Source of the DNA: an uncultured Bacteroidales bacterium
GTDB taxonomy: Bacteria; Bacteroidota; Bacteroidia; Bacteroidales; Bacteroidaceae
Length of the DNA: 64,000 nt
NCBI GenBank assembly: GCA_902760315.1
Contig: CACWFV010000003.1
Coordinates: forward strand, 42,583-106,582
Reading direction: 5' to 3'
Below are positions 50,095 to 60,495 of this stretch, piece by piece (the first letter of the stretch is position 1; each line of letters starts with the position of its first letter). Both the position numbers and the translations under genes were made by a program. A model generated the notes under the pieces. It was given only the letters and a program-made list of their open reading frames with translations, did no database searches and had not been told where the DNA came from.

Positions 50095-52458
50095 CTATTT
50101 GCTTTGACTCTTCAGGTACTCGTCCATGTTCAATGCCGCACGGCGTCCGTCGCCCATTGCCAGGATAACCGTAGCACCACCGCGCACGATGTCGCCACCA
50201 GCGAAAATCTCACTGCGTGATGACTGCATCTCCTCTGAAACGGCAATGGTGTTTTTGCGTCCCAGTTCAAGACCTTCGATACTCTTGGGGACGAGCGGGT
50301 TAGGCGATACGCCAACGGCTACAATAACCTGGTCGACATCAAGCGTAACCGTTTTACCCTCCACAGGAACAGGGCTCCGACGACCTGAAGCATCTGGTTC
50401 GCCAAGTTCCATGACCTGCAATACGGCTTGTTTCACTGCGCCCTGCTCGTCGGCAATATACTCAATAGGGTTGTGCAGCGTGAGGAATTTGATGCCCTCT
50501 TCCTTAGCATGCTTTACCTCTTCAAGACGGGCAGGCATTTCGACTTCAGAGCGGCGATATACCAGAGTGACGTCAGCCCCCAAACGCTTAGCTGTGCGAC
50601 ATGAGTCCATAGCCGTGTTTCCACCACCTACTACAAGTACGTTCTTAGCAGGGTTGAGTGGAGTATCTGTGGTTGGGTTAGCTGCATCCATCAAGTTTAC
50701 TCGCGTGAGATATTCGTTTGACGACATGATGTTAATGCAGTTTTCCCCTGGGATATTCATGAAGTTGGGCAGACCGGCACCTGAGCCGACGAAGATGCCT
50801 TTGAAGCCTTGCTGTTCAAGTTGCTCTACGCTAATCGTCTTACCGACTATCACGTCTGTCTGGAAGTGTACGCCCATCTTGGCAAGGTTCTCAATTTCCA
50901 CATCAACAATCTTGTTAGGCAGGCGGAACTCAGGAATACCATACTTCAATACGCCGCCAATCTCATGGAGCGCTTCAAAAACGTAGACATCGTAGCCCTT
51001 CTTCACCATGTCTCCAGCAAAACTCAGTCCGGCAGGGCCAGAGCCTACTACAGCAATCTTGATGCCATTAGATGGGGCAATCTCTGGCAGACTGATATTA
51101 CCGCTTTCACGCTCATAGTCAGCAGCAAAGCGCTCCAGATATCCGATGGCCACAGCAGGCTCGTTCATCTTCAAGTGGATACATTTACTTTCGCACTGTT
51201 TCTCCTGCGGACAGACGCGACCGCAGACGGCAGGCAGGGCAGACGTGTTCTTCAGCACTTTGGCTGCTGCCAGGAACTGTCCACGTTCAATGTTTTTGAT
51301 GAACGACGGGATGTTGATGTTGACAGGACAGCCTTCTACGCAAGTCGGTTTCGCACAGTCAAGACAGCGCTTGGCTTCGGTCATGGCCATTTCCTTGGTG
51401 AGTCCGATGTTAACTTCCTCGGTTCGTGTAGTAGCACGATAGACGGGATCCAACTCTGGCATGACGACGCGTTCTATAGCGGTGCGTTCTTTGGGCTTCA
51501 TTGACTTACGCAGCGCTTCGCGCCAAGGAGCATTCCGATCTGTCAATATCTCGATGGTGTCATTGGTTGGCTTTGTGTCCATCACCACATCTGTGTGCTT
51601 TTGGACTTGTGCGGTTGAGTTAACGTCAATGCTGTCCAGGTGCTCCTGATAGTGTTCCAGCTCTTCCTGCTCGGCACGTTTGAAGGTGCCCATGCGCTTG
51701 AACATTTCGTCCCAGTCTACCAGTGCTCCGTCAAACTCCGGACCATCTATACAGACGAACTTAGTCTTCCCGCCAATAGTGAGACGGCAGGCTCCACACA
51801 TACCTGTACCATCGACCATGATTGTATTGAGTGACACTTCGCAGGGAATGTTGTGCTTTTGTGCCGTGAGATTCGAGAATTTCATCATGATAGGAGGACC
51901 TATGGCGAAAATCTTGTCAACGTGCTCCTGCTCGACAAATTTCTCGATGCCCACTGTTACTACACCTTTCTCGCCATAGCTTCCGTCATCGGTCATGATG
52001 ATGACCTCATCAGAGCTCTCGCGGACCTTGTCTTCCAGGATGATGAGATCCTTGGAGCGACCTGCCATTACTGACAGTACCCGATTGCCGGCAGCCTTCA
52101 GTGCTTGGATGATGGGAAGCATAGGTGCTACACCCAGTCCACCGCCAGCACATACCACCGTGCCATAATTCTCTATCTTCGTCGGGTTGCCTAAAGGACC
52201 AACTACGTCAGCAACAGCGTCGCCGACATTAAGTGCACATAACTTCTTGGAAGAAAGACCTACCATTTGAACAACGAGCGTGATGGTGCCTCTGTCAATG
52301 TCGGCACCGGCAATGGTCAAGGGCATGCGTTCTCCTTTTTTGTCTACGCGAACGATGACAAAATTACCTGCCTTACGACTTTGGGCAATAAGTGGAGCTT
52401 CAATCTCAAAAAGAAATACCTTTTCCGAGAATTGCTCTTTCTTTACGATTTTATTCAT
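50095..52458 (-). CDS. Fused NfnA-NfnB (ferredoxin:NADP+ oxidoreductase / glutamate-synthase-type)
   Basis: 787 residues in two parts. Residues 1 to about 280 are an FNR-like FAD/NAD domain with a C-terminal 2Fe-2S site (GTGMCGACRLTIGGK, KFVCIDGPEFDG), as in NfnA or PyrK. Residues about 330-787 are glutamate-synthase small-subunit-like: two 4Fe-4S clusters (CLDCAKPTCVEGCPVN, CGRVCPQEKQCESKC), FAD site VGSGPAGLSFAG and NADPH site VVGGGNTAMDSCRTAKRLG. The fusion is usual in Bacteroidales. Electron bifurcation between NADH, NADPH and ferredoxin is the likely role. The alternative is a stand-alone glutamate synthase beta subunit; no large subunit is nearby. Confidence 0.85.
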   Translation of the reverse strand: MNKIVKKEQFSEKVFLFEIEAPLIAQSRKAGNFVIVRVDKKGERMPLTIAGADIDRGTITLVVQMVGLSSKKLCALNVGDAVADVVGPLGNPTKIENYGTVVCAGGGLGVAPMLPIIQALKAAGNRVLSVMAGRSKDLIILEDKVRESSDEVIIMTDDGSYGEKGVVTVGIEKFVEQEHVDKIFAIGPPIMMKFSNLTAQKHNIPCEVSLNTIMVDGTGMCGACRLTIGGKTKFVCIDGPEFDGALVDWDEMFKRMGTFKRAEQEELEHYQEHLDSIDVNSTAQVQKHTDVVMDTKPTNDTIEILTDRNAPWREALRKSMKPKERTAIERVVMPELDPVYRATTRTEEVNIGLTKEMAMTEAKRCLDCAKPTCVEGCPVNINIPSFIKNIERGQFLAAAKVLKNTSALPAVCGRVCPQEKQCESKCIHLKMNEPAVAIGYLERFAADYERESGNISLPEIAPSNGIKIAVVGSGPAGLSFAGDMVKKGYDVYVFEALHEIGGVLKYGIPEFRLPNKIVDVEIENLAKMGVHFQTDVIVGKTISVEQLEQQGFKGIFVGSGAGLPNFMNIPGENCINIMSSNEYLTRVNLMDAANPTTDTPLNPAKNVLVVGGGNTAMDSCRTAKRLGADVTLVYRRSEVEMPARLEEVKHAKEEGIKFLTLHNPIEYIADEQGAVKQAVLQVMELGEPDASGRRSPVPVEGKTVTLDVDQVIVAVGVSPNPLVPKSIEGLELGRKNTIAVSEEMQSSRSEIFAGGDIVRGGATVILAMGDGRRAALNMDEYLKSQSK

Positions 52459-52491
52459 GTTCGTATTGTTTAGTTTTTTCTTGTGTTATGC

Positions 52492-53811
52492 TTAGTCAAT
52501 GATTTCAAAACCGGTATACGGAACCAGTGCTGCTGGAATCTTGATGCCATTCTCTGTCTGGTTGTTCTCCAGTAAGGCAGCAACGATGCGCGGAAGCGCC
52601 AGGGCAGAGCCGTTCAGCGTGTGGCATAGTTCTGTTTTCTTTGTTTCTGCGTTGCGGTAGCGGCACTTCAAACGGTTGGCCTGGTAGGTGTCAAAGTTTG
52701 ATACAGACGACACTTCCAACCAGCGTCCCTGAGCTTCAGAGTACACTTCAAAATCGTAGCATATGCTTGAGGTAAAGCTTTGGTCACCGCCGCAAAGCAG
52801 CAGGATGCGATAGGGCAGCTCAAGTTTTTTCAGCAGGCCCTCCACGTGTGCCAGCATTTCTTTGTGGCTCTCCTTTGAATGTTCGGGTTTGTCAATTCGT
52901 ACAATCTCAATCTTTGAGAACTCATGCAGACGGTTCAGTCCACGGACATCCTTACCATACGAGCCTGCCTCACGACGGAAACACTCTGTATAGGCGCAGT
53001 TCTTGATAGGCAGATCCTTCTCGTCGAGAATTACGTTGCGATAGATATTTGTGACGGGAACCTCTGCTGTTGGTATGAGATAGAAGTCGTCAACCTCGCA
53101 GTGATACATCTGTCCTTCTTTGTCTGGCAACTGACCTGTGCCATAACCCGATGCTGCGTTTACTACTGTGGGAGGCATAATCTCTGTATAACCACTCTTG
53201 CGTGCTTCGTCCAGGAAAAAATTGATGAGTGCACGTTGCAAACGGGCTCCCTTACCGATGTATACGGGGAATCCGGCTCCTGTAATCTTTACACCCAAGT
53301 CAAAGTCGATGAGGTTGTACTTCTTGGCTAGTTCCCAGTGGGGTAATGGATTAGCTATGCCCAATTTAGGATTTACATCCCAGTTGCCAACGGTGTCGTT
53401 GGCCGTACACTCCTTCAAGTTGCTCTTCACCACGTGGTTGTCCTCCGCAGCGGCACCCTCTGGGACTTCGTCATATGGAATATTGGGAATTTGGCAAAGC
53501 AGACGCGTCACCTCCTCCAGTGCGTCGTTCATTGTCTGTTCCAACTGTTTGTTGGTCTCTTTCATTTCCGACACCTGAGCTTTGACGGTCTCGGCTTCTG
53601 CTTTTTTGCCTTCTTTCATGAGCCCGCCAATTTGGGCAGCCATCTTTTTGGCTTCGCTCAGGTTCTTGTCCAATTGTTGTTGTGCCTCGCGGCGGCGCTT
53701 GTCAACGGCAAGTACCTCGTCAATGGCTCCTTTAGCATTCTTAAAATGTTTCTTTTCCAAGCCGCGGATGACGCGGTCCGTTTCCTCAGTAATAAGCTTC
53801 AGTGTAAGCAT
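52492..53811 (-). CDS. serS: Seryl-tRNA synthetase
   Basis: 439 residues. The N-terminal long antiparallel coiled coil (about 30-110) binds the tRNA-Ser long arm; the class II catalytic core has motif 2 TECFRREAGSYGKDVRGLNRLHEF and motif 3 GSALALPRIVAALLENNQ. It charges tRNA with serine in the cytosol. It lies 33 bp upstream of the Nfn fusion on the same strand. A -7 box TACCTTTG lies at 53866-53859. Confidence 0.96.
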   Translation of the reverse strand: MLTLKLITEETDRVIRGLEKKHFKNAKGAIDEVLAVDKRRREAQQQLDKNLSEAKKMAAQIGGLMKEGKKAEAETVKAQVSEMKETNKQLEQTMNDALEEVTRLLCQIPNIPYDEVPEGAAAEDNHVVKSNLKECTANDTVGNWDVNPKLGIANPLPHWELAKKYNLIDFDLGVKITGAGFPVYIGKGARLQRALINFFLDEARKSGYTEIMPPTVVNAASGYGTGQLPDKEGQMYHCEVDDFYLIPTAEVPVTNIYRNVILDEKDLPIKNCAYTECFRREAGSYGKDVRGLNRLHEFSKIEIVRIDKPEHSKESHKEMLAHVEGLLKKLELPYRILLLCGGDQSFTSSICYDFEVYSEAQGRWLEVSSVSNFDTYQANRLKCRYRNAETKKTELCHTLNGSALALPRIVAALLENNQTENGIKIPAALVPYTGFEIID

Positions 53812-53858
53812 AATATCAATTTACGTTTTGACAATTTACCATTATGTTATTTTGCTTG

Positions 53859-53866
53859 CAAAGGTA
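53859..53866 (-). promoter_or_regulatory. -7 box of serS
   Basis: On the minus strand TACCTTTG, 47 bp before the serS ATG. No good -33 is seen; the gdhA terminator lies directly upstream. Confidence 0.55.
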
Positions 53867-53886
53867 GTAAAAATATTATAAAAAGA

Positions 53887-53910
53887 TGCGACTTTCTAAA
53901 GAAAATCGCA
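53887..53910 (-). terminator. Intrinsic terminator after gdhA
   Basis: On the minus strand a stem TGCGA...TCGCA with inner TTC/GAA pairs, followed by TCTTTTTATAA. It lies 40 bp after the gdhA stop. Confidence 0.75.
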
Positions 53911-53950
53911 CCTGATTATTATAAATAGAAGTTTTTGTGCTTATTCATGC

Positions 53951-55234
<1,284 letters not shown>

Positions 55235-55277
55235 TTATTTTACCTTTGAAACAATATGTTCTTTTTGTTTTCGTTTG

Positions 55278-55309
55278 CAAAATTAAAGCAAAAACCGACA
55301 ACTTCCAAA
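55278..55309 (-). promoter_or_regulatory. Promoter of gdhA
   Basis: On the minus strand TTTG (55309-55306), a 20-bp spacer, TAATTTTG (55285-55278); leader of about 60 nt. It is intact although the gene is broken. Confidence 0.75.
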
Positions 55310-55449
55310 CATTTCGTCACTTTTTTCACGAAATAACTTACGTTTTGTCATTTAATTGATTTAAATCAAGAGAAAATGACAAATTCTGTTCAGTTTCTTG
55401 TGTCCGATAACAGTATTGGAATGATTTCTGTGTGTCCGAAAACAAAAAA

Positions 55450-55479
55450 GTTGTCGCTCACTCGGTGGTGAACGACAAC
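55450..55479 (-). terminator. Intrinsic terminator overlapping the clpC stop codon
   Basis: On the minus strand GTTGTCG...CGACAAC stem with inner TCAC/GTGA pairs, followed by TTTTTTG (55449-55443). The clpC stop codon (55458-55460) lies within the hairpin. Confidence 0.8.
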
Positions 55480-58001
55480 TCAGCTTTATCCGTTATCTTA
55501 TTTATATGAATGATGCTTCCTGGCCTCAAGTCTTGGTTGACAATCAGTTCAGAGATACCATCCTCAATATACGTTTGTATGGCTCTCTTCAGCGGTCGTG
55601 CTCCGAACTGCACATCATAGCCCTTTTCGGCTACAAATGTTTTGGCCTCTTCCGAGAGATTAATGGTGTAACCCAATTCTCCGATGCGCTTGTAGAGCCC
55701 TTGCAGTTCCACATCAATAATCTGCTTGATGGCATCAAGATCTAGTTGGTCGAAGGTGATGATTTCGTCCAGTCGGTTCAGGAACTCTGGTGAGAACTGC
55801 TTTGACAGCGCCTTCTGCACTATTTGCCGGGCGTGCTCCTTGTCTTGCTCGTTGAGCATCAGCGCCGACGATGAGGCTGCGTTGAATCCGACGCCCCGTC
55901 CGAAGTCTTTCAGCTGTCGTGTACCGGCGTTAGATGTCATGATGATGACCGTGTTGCGGAAGTCCACGAATCGTCCGTTGCCGTCGGTCAGTCTTCCCTC
56001 GTCCAATACCTGCAGCAGCAGGTTAAACACGTTGCCATGTGCTTTTTCTATCTCGTCCAGCAGCACAATGGAGTAAGGGTGGCGCCGAACACGCTCTGTC
56101 AGTTGGCCGCCCTCCTCGTAGCCTACGTATCCCGGCGGTGCACCAATCAGCCGGCTCACGTTGAACGACTCTGTGTATTCTGACATGTCTATGCGTATCA
56201 GTGCGTCGGCTGAGCCAAACATAAATTCTGCCAGTTTCTTGGCCAAATAAGTTTTTCCTACGCCCGTAGGTCCCAGGAACATGAAGGAGCCAATCGGATG
56301 GTTCGGGTCTTTCAGCCCTACGCGATTACGCTGGATGGCTTTGACCATTTTTTCAATTGCTTTGTCCTGAGCAATAACGTGTTGTTTCAGTTCTTGGGCC
56401 ATGCCCTTCAATCGTATGCCTTCTTCCTGTGCCATCCGTTGCACGGGAATTCCCGTCATCATGCTGACCACTGCTGCGACATCTGCCTCAGTAATGGTAG
56501 GACGAACGTCCACGTCACCGTCCTGCCACTTCTTGTTCAGTTCCTGCAGTTCACGCTCTAATATTGTCTGGCGGTCACGATAACTGGCCGCTAGTTCAAA
56601 GTTCTGATTGCCTACGGCCTCCTGCTTTTTCTCCTTGACAGACTTGATTTCAGTTTCTTTGTCAGTAATCTCAGGTGGCACATTGGCATTTCTAAGGTGT
56701 ACGCGTGAACCAACCTCGTCCAAAGCGTCAATAGCCTTATCTGGCATGAAGCGGTCGCTGACAAAGCGGTCTGTCAGTTTGACACATGCTGCCAATGCCT
56801 CGTCGGTATAGTTGACGTGGTGAAAGTATTCATATCGCCCACGGATGTTGCGCAGTATTTCCAGCGTCTGCTCGTTGGTTGTCGGTTCTACCTGGACCTT
56901 TTGGAATCGACGTTCCAGTGCACCGTCTTTCTCTATGCTGTTACGGTATTCATCCAGTGTTGTAGCACCGATACACTGTATAGTTCCTCTGGCCAATGCC
57001 GGCTTCAAGATGTTGGCGGCATCCATACTGCCGGGTGTGCTTCCGGCTCCGATGAGCGTATGTATTTCGTCAATAAATACGATGATGTCAGGGTTCTGTT
57101 CCAATTCCTTCACCAGCATCTTCATACGCTCCTCAAACTGTCCGCGATACTTTGTTCCAGCCACCACTCCCGTCATATCAAGGGTGTAAAGCCGCTTATT
57201 GAATAATGCTGGCGAGCAACGGTGCATAACAATCATTTCTGCCAGTCCTTCAACGATGGCACTCTTTCCTACGCCGGGCTCACCAATGAGGATGGGATTG
57301 TTTTTCTTTCTACGTCCTAATATCTCGATAACACGCTGTATCTCATTCTCGCGGCCGATGCAGGGGTCCAGCTTCCCCAAGGCAGCACTTTCAGTCAGGT
57401 CCGTGCCGAAATTGTCTAATACGGGTGTCTTTGACTTCGTTTTCTGCTGCTGCGCCGTTGTCGTCTTACCGTTGGCCGAACCATTACCTGAAGTCGTATT
57501 GCCTGAAGTTGTGGGGTCTTCTTCGTAATCCTCTTCGGGCATGCCGATGCCGTTGCTTACATTGTCTTTAACGCTCAGAAGCGTAAGTACGTCTTCGTAG
57601 TTCATGTTGTTGAATTCCAATACTTGTTTGGCACCATTCTCTGTTTGGTCGTGCAGGATGGCCAGCAGCAGGTGCTGCTCGTCAACCCTTGTAGTGCGTT
57701 GCAGTCGAGCCTCCAACACCGCCAGTTTCAGTATGTTGCTGGCTTGTTCGTTGAGCACCAGTTCAGAGGTGGTAATGGGTATGCCGATTTCGTCTTCTCG
57801 TACCTTGTTTTCCAGAGCTGTTTTGACAGACAGCGGATTGATGTCCAGTCTTTGGAATACGTTAAGCACCGGACCGTCCTTGCTGCGCATCAGTCCAAGC
57901 AACAGATGCTCAGGACCCACGCTGCGGCTGGCCAGCCGTGTTGCTTCCTCTCGCGAGAATGCGAGGATTTCGGATACCTTTGATGAAAATTGACTCGTCA
58001 C
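55458..58001 (-). CDS. clpC: ClpC-type ATP-dependent Clp protease ATP-binding subunit
   Basis: 847 residues. Double Clp_N repeat (about 1-145; SVGPEHLLLGLMRSKDG), AAA1 with Walker A GEPGVGKSAIVEGLAE, a UVR-like middle coil (QNFELAASYRDRQTILERELQEL), AAA2 with GPTGVGKTYLAKKLAEF, and the ClpB-D2-small domain. The UVR-like insert and lack of a long M-domain mark it as ClpC rather than ClpB. It unfolds proteins for ClpP. The start is a GTG at 58001, giving the family N-terminus (TSQFSSKVSEIL). Between its two parts lies a Ser/Thr/Gly-rich linker near 165-185. Confidence 0.93.
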   Translation of the reverse strand: MTSQFSSKVSEILAFSREEATRLASRSVGPEHLLLGLMRSKDGPVLNVFQRLDINPLSVKTALENKVREDEIGIPITTSELVLNEQASNILKLAVLEARLQRTTRVDEQHLLLAILHDQTENGAKQVLEFNNMNYEDVLTLLSVKDNVSNGIGMPEEDYEEDPTTSGNTTSGNGSANGKTTTAQQQKTKSKTPVLDNFGTDLTESAALGKLDPCIGRENEIQRVIEILGRRKKNNPILIGEPGVGKSAIVEGLAEMIVMHRCSPALFNKRLYTLDMTGVVAGTKYRGQFEERMKMLVKELEQNPDIIVFIDEIHTLIGAGSTPGSMDAANILKPALARGTIQCIGATTLDEYRNSIEKDGALERRFQKVQVEPTTNEQTLEILRNIRGRYEYFHHVNYTDEALAACVKLTDRFVSDRFMPDKAIDALDEVGSRVHLRNANVPPEITDKETEIKSVKEKKQEAVGNQNFELAASYRDRQTILERELQELNKKWQDGDVDVRPTITEADVAAVVSMMTGIPVQRMAQEEGIRLKGMAQELKQHVIAQDKAIEKMVKAIQRNRVGLKDPNHPIGSFMFLGPTGVGKTYLAKKLAEFMFGSADALIRIDMSEYTESFNVSRLIGAPPGYVGYEEGGQLTERVRRHPYSIVLLDEIEKAHGNVFNLLLQVLDEGRLTDGNGRFVDFRNTVIIMTSNAGTRQLKDFGRGVGFNAASSSALMLNEQDKEHARQIVQKALSKQFSPEFLNRLDEIITFDQLDLDAIKQIIDVELQGLYKRIGELGYTINLSEEAKTFVAEKGYDVQFGARPLKRAIQTYIEDGISELIVNQDLRPGSIIHINKITDKAELSFTTE

Positions 58002-58006
58002 TATAT

Positions 58007-58036
58007 TTTACTATTTGACATTTTTACTATTTGACA
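58007..58036. repeat. Two copies of TTTACTATTTGACA upstream of clpC
   Basis: 14-bp exact copies at 58007 and 58023 (16-bp period), directly before the clpC start. Possibly a regulator site for clpC, or another small AT-rich repeat tract of the kind seen at 22321 and 30425. Confidence 0.7.
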
Positions 58037-58069
58037 ATTTTCATGTTGGCAAACATCGTGCCAATTCTT

Positions 58070-58552
58070 CTATTTGTCGAGCCCATAGAGATGAGCCAGT
58101 GCCGCTGCAGCCCTTCGCCAGTCGGTATCCAGCGAGAAACGTGTCATGCTGTCAGCATTATTGTAGTAGCTGAGCACCAGTTCTGTGTCTTTGTCGTTAA
58201 ACAGCGGATTCGAGTAGCTGGCATCCATGAACATCTTGATCATCTTCACCTGCTGTACGTTGGGTTTAGTGGTCGACTCGATGAGTTTCTCCACGTAGAA
58301 GTTCACGAAGTTATCCATAGCCACAGCCTGCTTGTCCAGGAATGTCACGCTGGAGTCGGGCATCACCTCGCGCATCTTGATAGCCATGTAGTTCAGCGCG
58401 TCGAGCTTGAACTGGCTGATTTGTTTCACTACGCTGTTTGTCTTGGGGTCACTGACAGTTTCTTTAGCCTTCTGGCGTAACTGGTTGTAGGCCTCTTGGG
58501 CCTGTGCACTGGTGGTGATGGCCAGCAGTGCCAATAATATCCATTTCTTCAT
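58070..58552 (-). CDS. Small exported protein of unknown function
   Basis: 160 residues with signal peptide (MKKWILLALLAITTSAQAQ). The mature part is helical with conserved-looking Asn/Phe/Tyr positions (MDNFVNFYVEKLIEST, YYNNADSMTRFSLDTDWRRA). It is not recognised as a named family. Its start overlaps the stop of the ABC protein gene by 4 bp, so the two are translated together. It is likely periplasmic. Confidence 0.65.
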   Translation of the reverse strand: MKKWILLALLAITTSAQAQEAYNQLRQKAKETVSDPKTNSVVKQISQFKLDALNYMAIKMREVMPDSSVTFLDKQAVAMDNFVNFYVEKLIESTTKPNVQQVKMIKMFMDASYSNPLFNDKDTELVLSYYNNADSMTRFSLDTDWRRAAAALAHLYGLDK

Positions 58553-59847
58553 ATCTGTTTCTTTAAGAATAATTGGTTCGTTATGACGTTGGGCAGCTCC
58601 TCCTGATAGTGTGTCACCATGATGAGCGTCTTGCCCCTACGCTGACAAAATGTCTCAATAATGTCCTTGGTGAGTCGGCGGTTCCAGAGGTCCAGTCCGT
58701 GCAGCGGCTCGTCGAGTATCAGCAGCTGTGGGTCTTTCACAAAGGCACGCGCCAGCAGCACCAGTCGCTGTTCGCCGCTGGACAGCTGCAGGAAAGGCTT
58801 GTCGGCTAAGTGTCCGATGCCAAACATGTCAAGCCACCAACGGCATTTGTCGTAGTCCTGCGCGTTAGGCACGGCATACAGTCCGATAGAGTCCATCAGT
58901 CCGCTGGCCACGATGCGGATGGCTGGCAGGTTGCGCTTATAGCTGCGGTGCATCTCCGGCGATACATAGCCGATATGTTTCTTGATGTCCCAGATGCTCT
59001 CGCCGGAGCCTCGCGGACGATCGAAGAGCGTGATGTCGCATGCGTAGCTCTGTGGGTTGTCGGCACATACCAGTGATAGCAGCGTCGACTTGCCGCTACC
59101 GTTCTGTCCTGACAGTGCCCAGCGCTCGCCGTTCATCACCGTCCAGTTCAGGTCTCTGAGTATGGTCCGCTTACCGTATCTGATGCTGACATTCTTCATC
59201 TCAACCACCTTCTGACAGTCGTAGTCACGGTCTGTATATGGCAGTGACAGAATGGCATCTCGCTTCTCCCTGCTCAGCACGTGATCCGGTACTGGCTTCT
59301 GTTTGTCCATCCACTTCACCTCGCTGACGAACGTCGGTATGTCGTCCGTCTTCGACATGACCAGCATAATCTCCATGTCGCACTCTTCGGCCAGCACTTT
59401 CAGCAGGTCTCTGAGCTGGTCGCGCGTCTCTGCGTCCAGACCGATGAATGGATTGTCCATGATGAGCAACTTCGGATTGGCAAACATCGTCTTCGTCAGT
59501 TGGAACTTGCGCAACTCGCCACTACTGAGCGTGATAATGTACTTGTCCAGAAACTCATCCATGTGGAACAGCCCGTACAACTGGTTGCGCAACTGTCTGC
59601 GCTCCGCAGTGTCCTCACCCGCCAGTAGGTAGGCCTGTTGCAGCAGTTCGCCTACGGTCGGCGTCTCGTGATCTATGTCGTGCTGGTTCCAGCGTAGTTG
59701 CAGATAATACTGTCCGTCTACATTGGCGCCATACGAGTCGGTGAAGGCAATGTAGCGCACCTTGTCTGAGGCCAGTTGTTTGCGCAATTGGTCTACATAC
59801 AGCGTCTTTCCGCTACCGTTTCGTCCAGCTATAGCTGTTATTTTCAT
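58549..59847 (-). CDS. Double-NBD ABC ATPase (ModF-like), first domain degenerate
   Basis: 432 residues, no TM segment. NBD1: Walker A GRNGSGKT (8-15), signature LSSGE (107-111), Walker B LLIMD followed by Asn132 instead of the catalytic Glu. NBD2: Walker A GQNGSGKST (247-255), signature LSSGE (355-359), Walker B LLILDE with Glu380 intact. Layout and length resemble ModF-type soluble ABC proteins. There is no partner permease gene; a small exported protein overlaps its 3' end. The frame opens at 59883, but the ATG at 59847 gives the natural start; it follows the -7 box by only 5 nt, implying a leaderless mRNA. Confidence 0.82.
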   Translation of the reverse strand: MKITAIAGRNGSGKTLYVDQLRKQLASDKVRYIAFTDSYGANVDGQYYLQLRWNQHDIDHETPTVGELLQQAYLLAGEDTAERRQLRNQLYGLFHMDEFLDKYIITLSSGELRKFQLTKTMFANPKLLIMDNPFIGLDAETRDQLRDLLKVLAEECDMEIMLVMSKTDDIPTFVSEVKWMDKQKPVPDHVLSREKRDAILSLPYTDRDYDCQKVVEMKNVSIRYGKRTILRDLNWTVMNGERWALSGQNGSGKSTLLSLVCADNPQSYACDITLFDRPRGSGESIWDIKKHIGYVSPEMHRSYKRNLPAIRIVASGLMDSIGLYAVPNAQDYDKCRWWLDMFGIGHLADKPFLQLSSGEQRLVLLARAFVKDPQLLILDEPLHGLDLWNRRLTKDIIETFCQRRGKTLIMVTHYQEELPNVITNQLFLKKQI

Positions 59848-59852
59848 GCCGG

Positions 59853-59860
59853 CAAAGGTA
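59853..59860 (-). promoter_or_regulatory. -7 box of the ABC protein gene
   Basis: On the minus strand TACCTTTG, ending 5 nt before the ATG at 59847. The expected transcription start coincides with the start codon. Confidence 0.6.
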
Positions 59861-59925
59861 CTAATTAGTAGGCGAACTGCCAAAAAATCGCCCCTTTTTC
59901 TTGCGTAGTGCCTATGTCTTTCTGC

Positions 59926-60480
59926 TTATTTCTTCACTCTCTCCTTGTTTTTCAGCACAAAGTCCTTCCATCCCTTGTAGTGCGCCTGCGACTCCGGTCT
60001 ACTCATTTGCATGTAATGGCAGTAGGCAGCCCCTAGTGCATCGGTGGCGTCCATGAATTTCGTCAGTGCATCCTTGTCGAATTTCAACATGCGTTGCAGC
60101 ATGCCCGCCACTTGCTCCTTCGAGGCTGCACCGTTGCCCGTGATGGCCATCTTGATTTTCATGGGTGCATACTCGTGGACCGGCACACCGCGCTGTATGG
60201 CGGCAGCGATGGCCGTGCCCTGTGCGCGTCCCAGTTTCAGCGTGGTCTGCACGTTCTTGTTTAGGAATGGTGCTTCGATAGCCATCTCGTCGGGCAGGTA
60301 GCCTTCTATGATGCCCGTCACACGTTCAAAAATATGTCCCAGCTTCAGGTATCCATCGCTAAACTTGCGCAGGTCGATGACGCCCATAGTCACCATCTCG
60401 GCCTTGTTGTCCACGACCTTGATAACGCCATAGCCCATAATGTTGGTTCCAGGGTCAATGCCTAATATTACTTTTTCCAT
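59926..60480 (-). CDS. ruvC: Crossover junction endodeoxyribonuclease RuvC
   Basis: 184 residues. RNase H-like fold with the four acidic catalytic residues: Asp in LGIDPGTN, Glu in AIEAPFLNKN, and the Asp pair in FMDATDALGAA. It resolves Holliday junctions with RuvAB. The start at 60480 lies 15 bp after the stop of the GH10-like gene, so they are likely co-transcribed. The C-terminal basic tail (KNKERVKK) is normal. Confidence 0.95.
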   Translation of the reverse strand: MEKVILGIDPGTNIMGYGVIKVVDNKAEMVTMGVIDLRKFSDGYLKLGHIFERVTGIIEGYLPDEMAIEAPFLNKNVQTTLKLGRAQGTAIAAAIQRGVPVHEYAPMKIKMAITGNGAASKEQVAGMLQRMLKFDKDALTKFMDATDALGAAYCHYMQMSRPESQAHYKGWKDFVLKNKERVKK

Positions 60481-60495
60481 TTCTCGTTGTTACTT

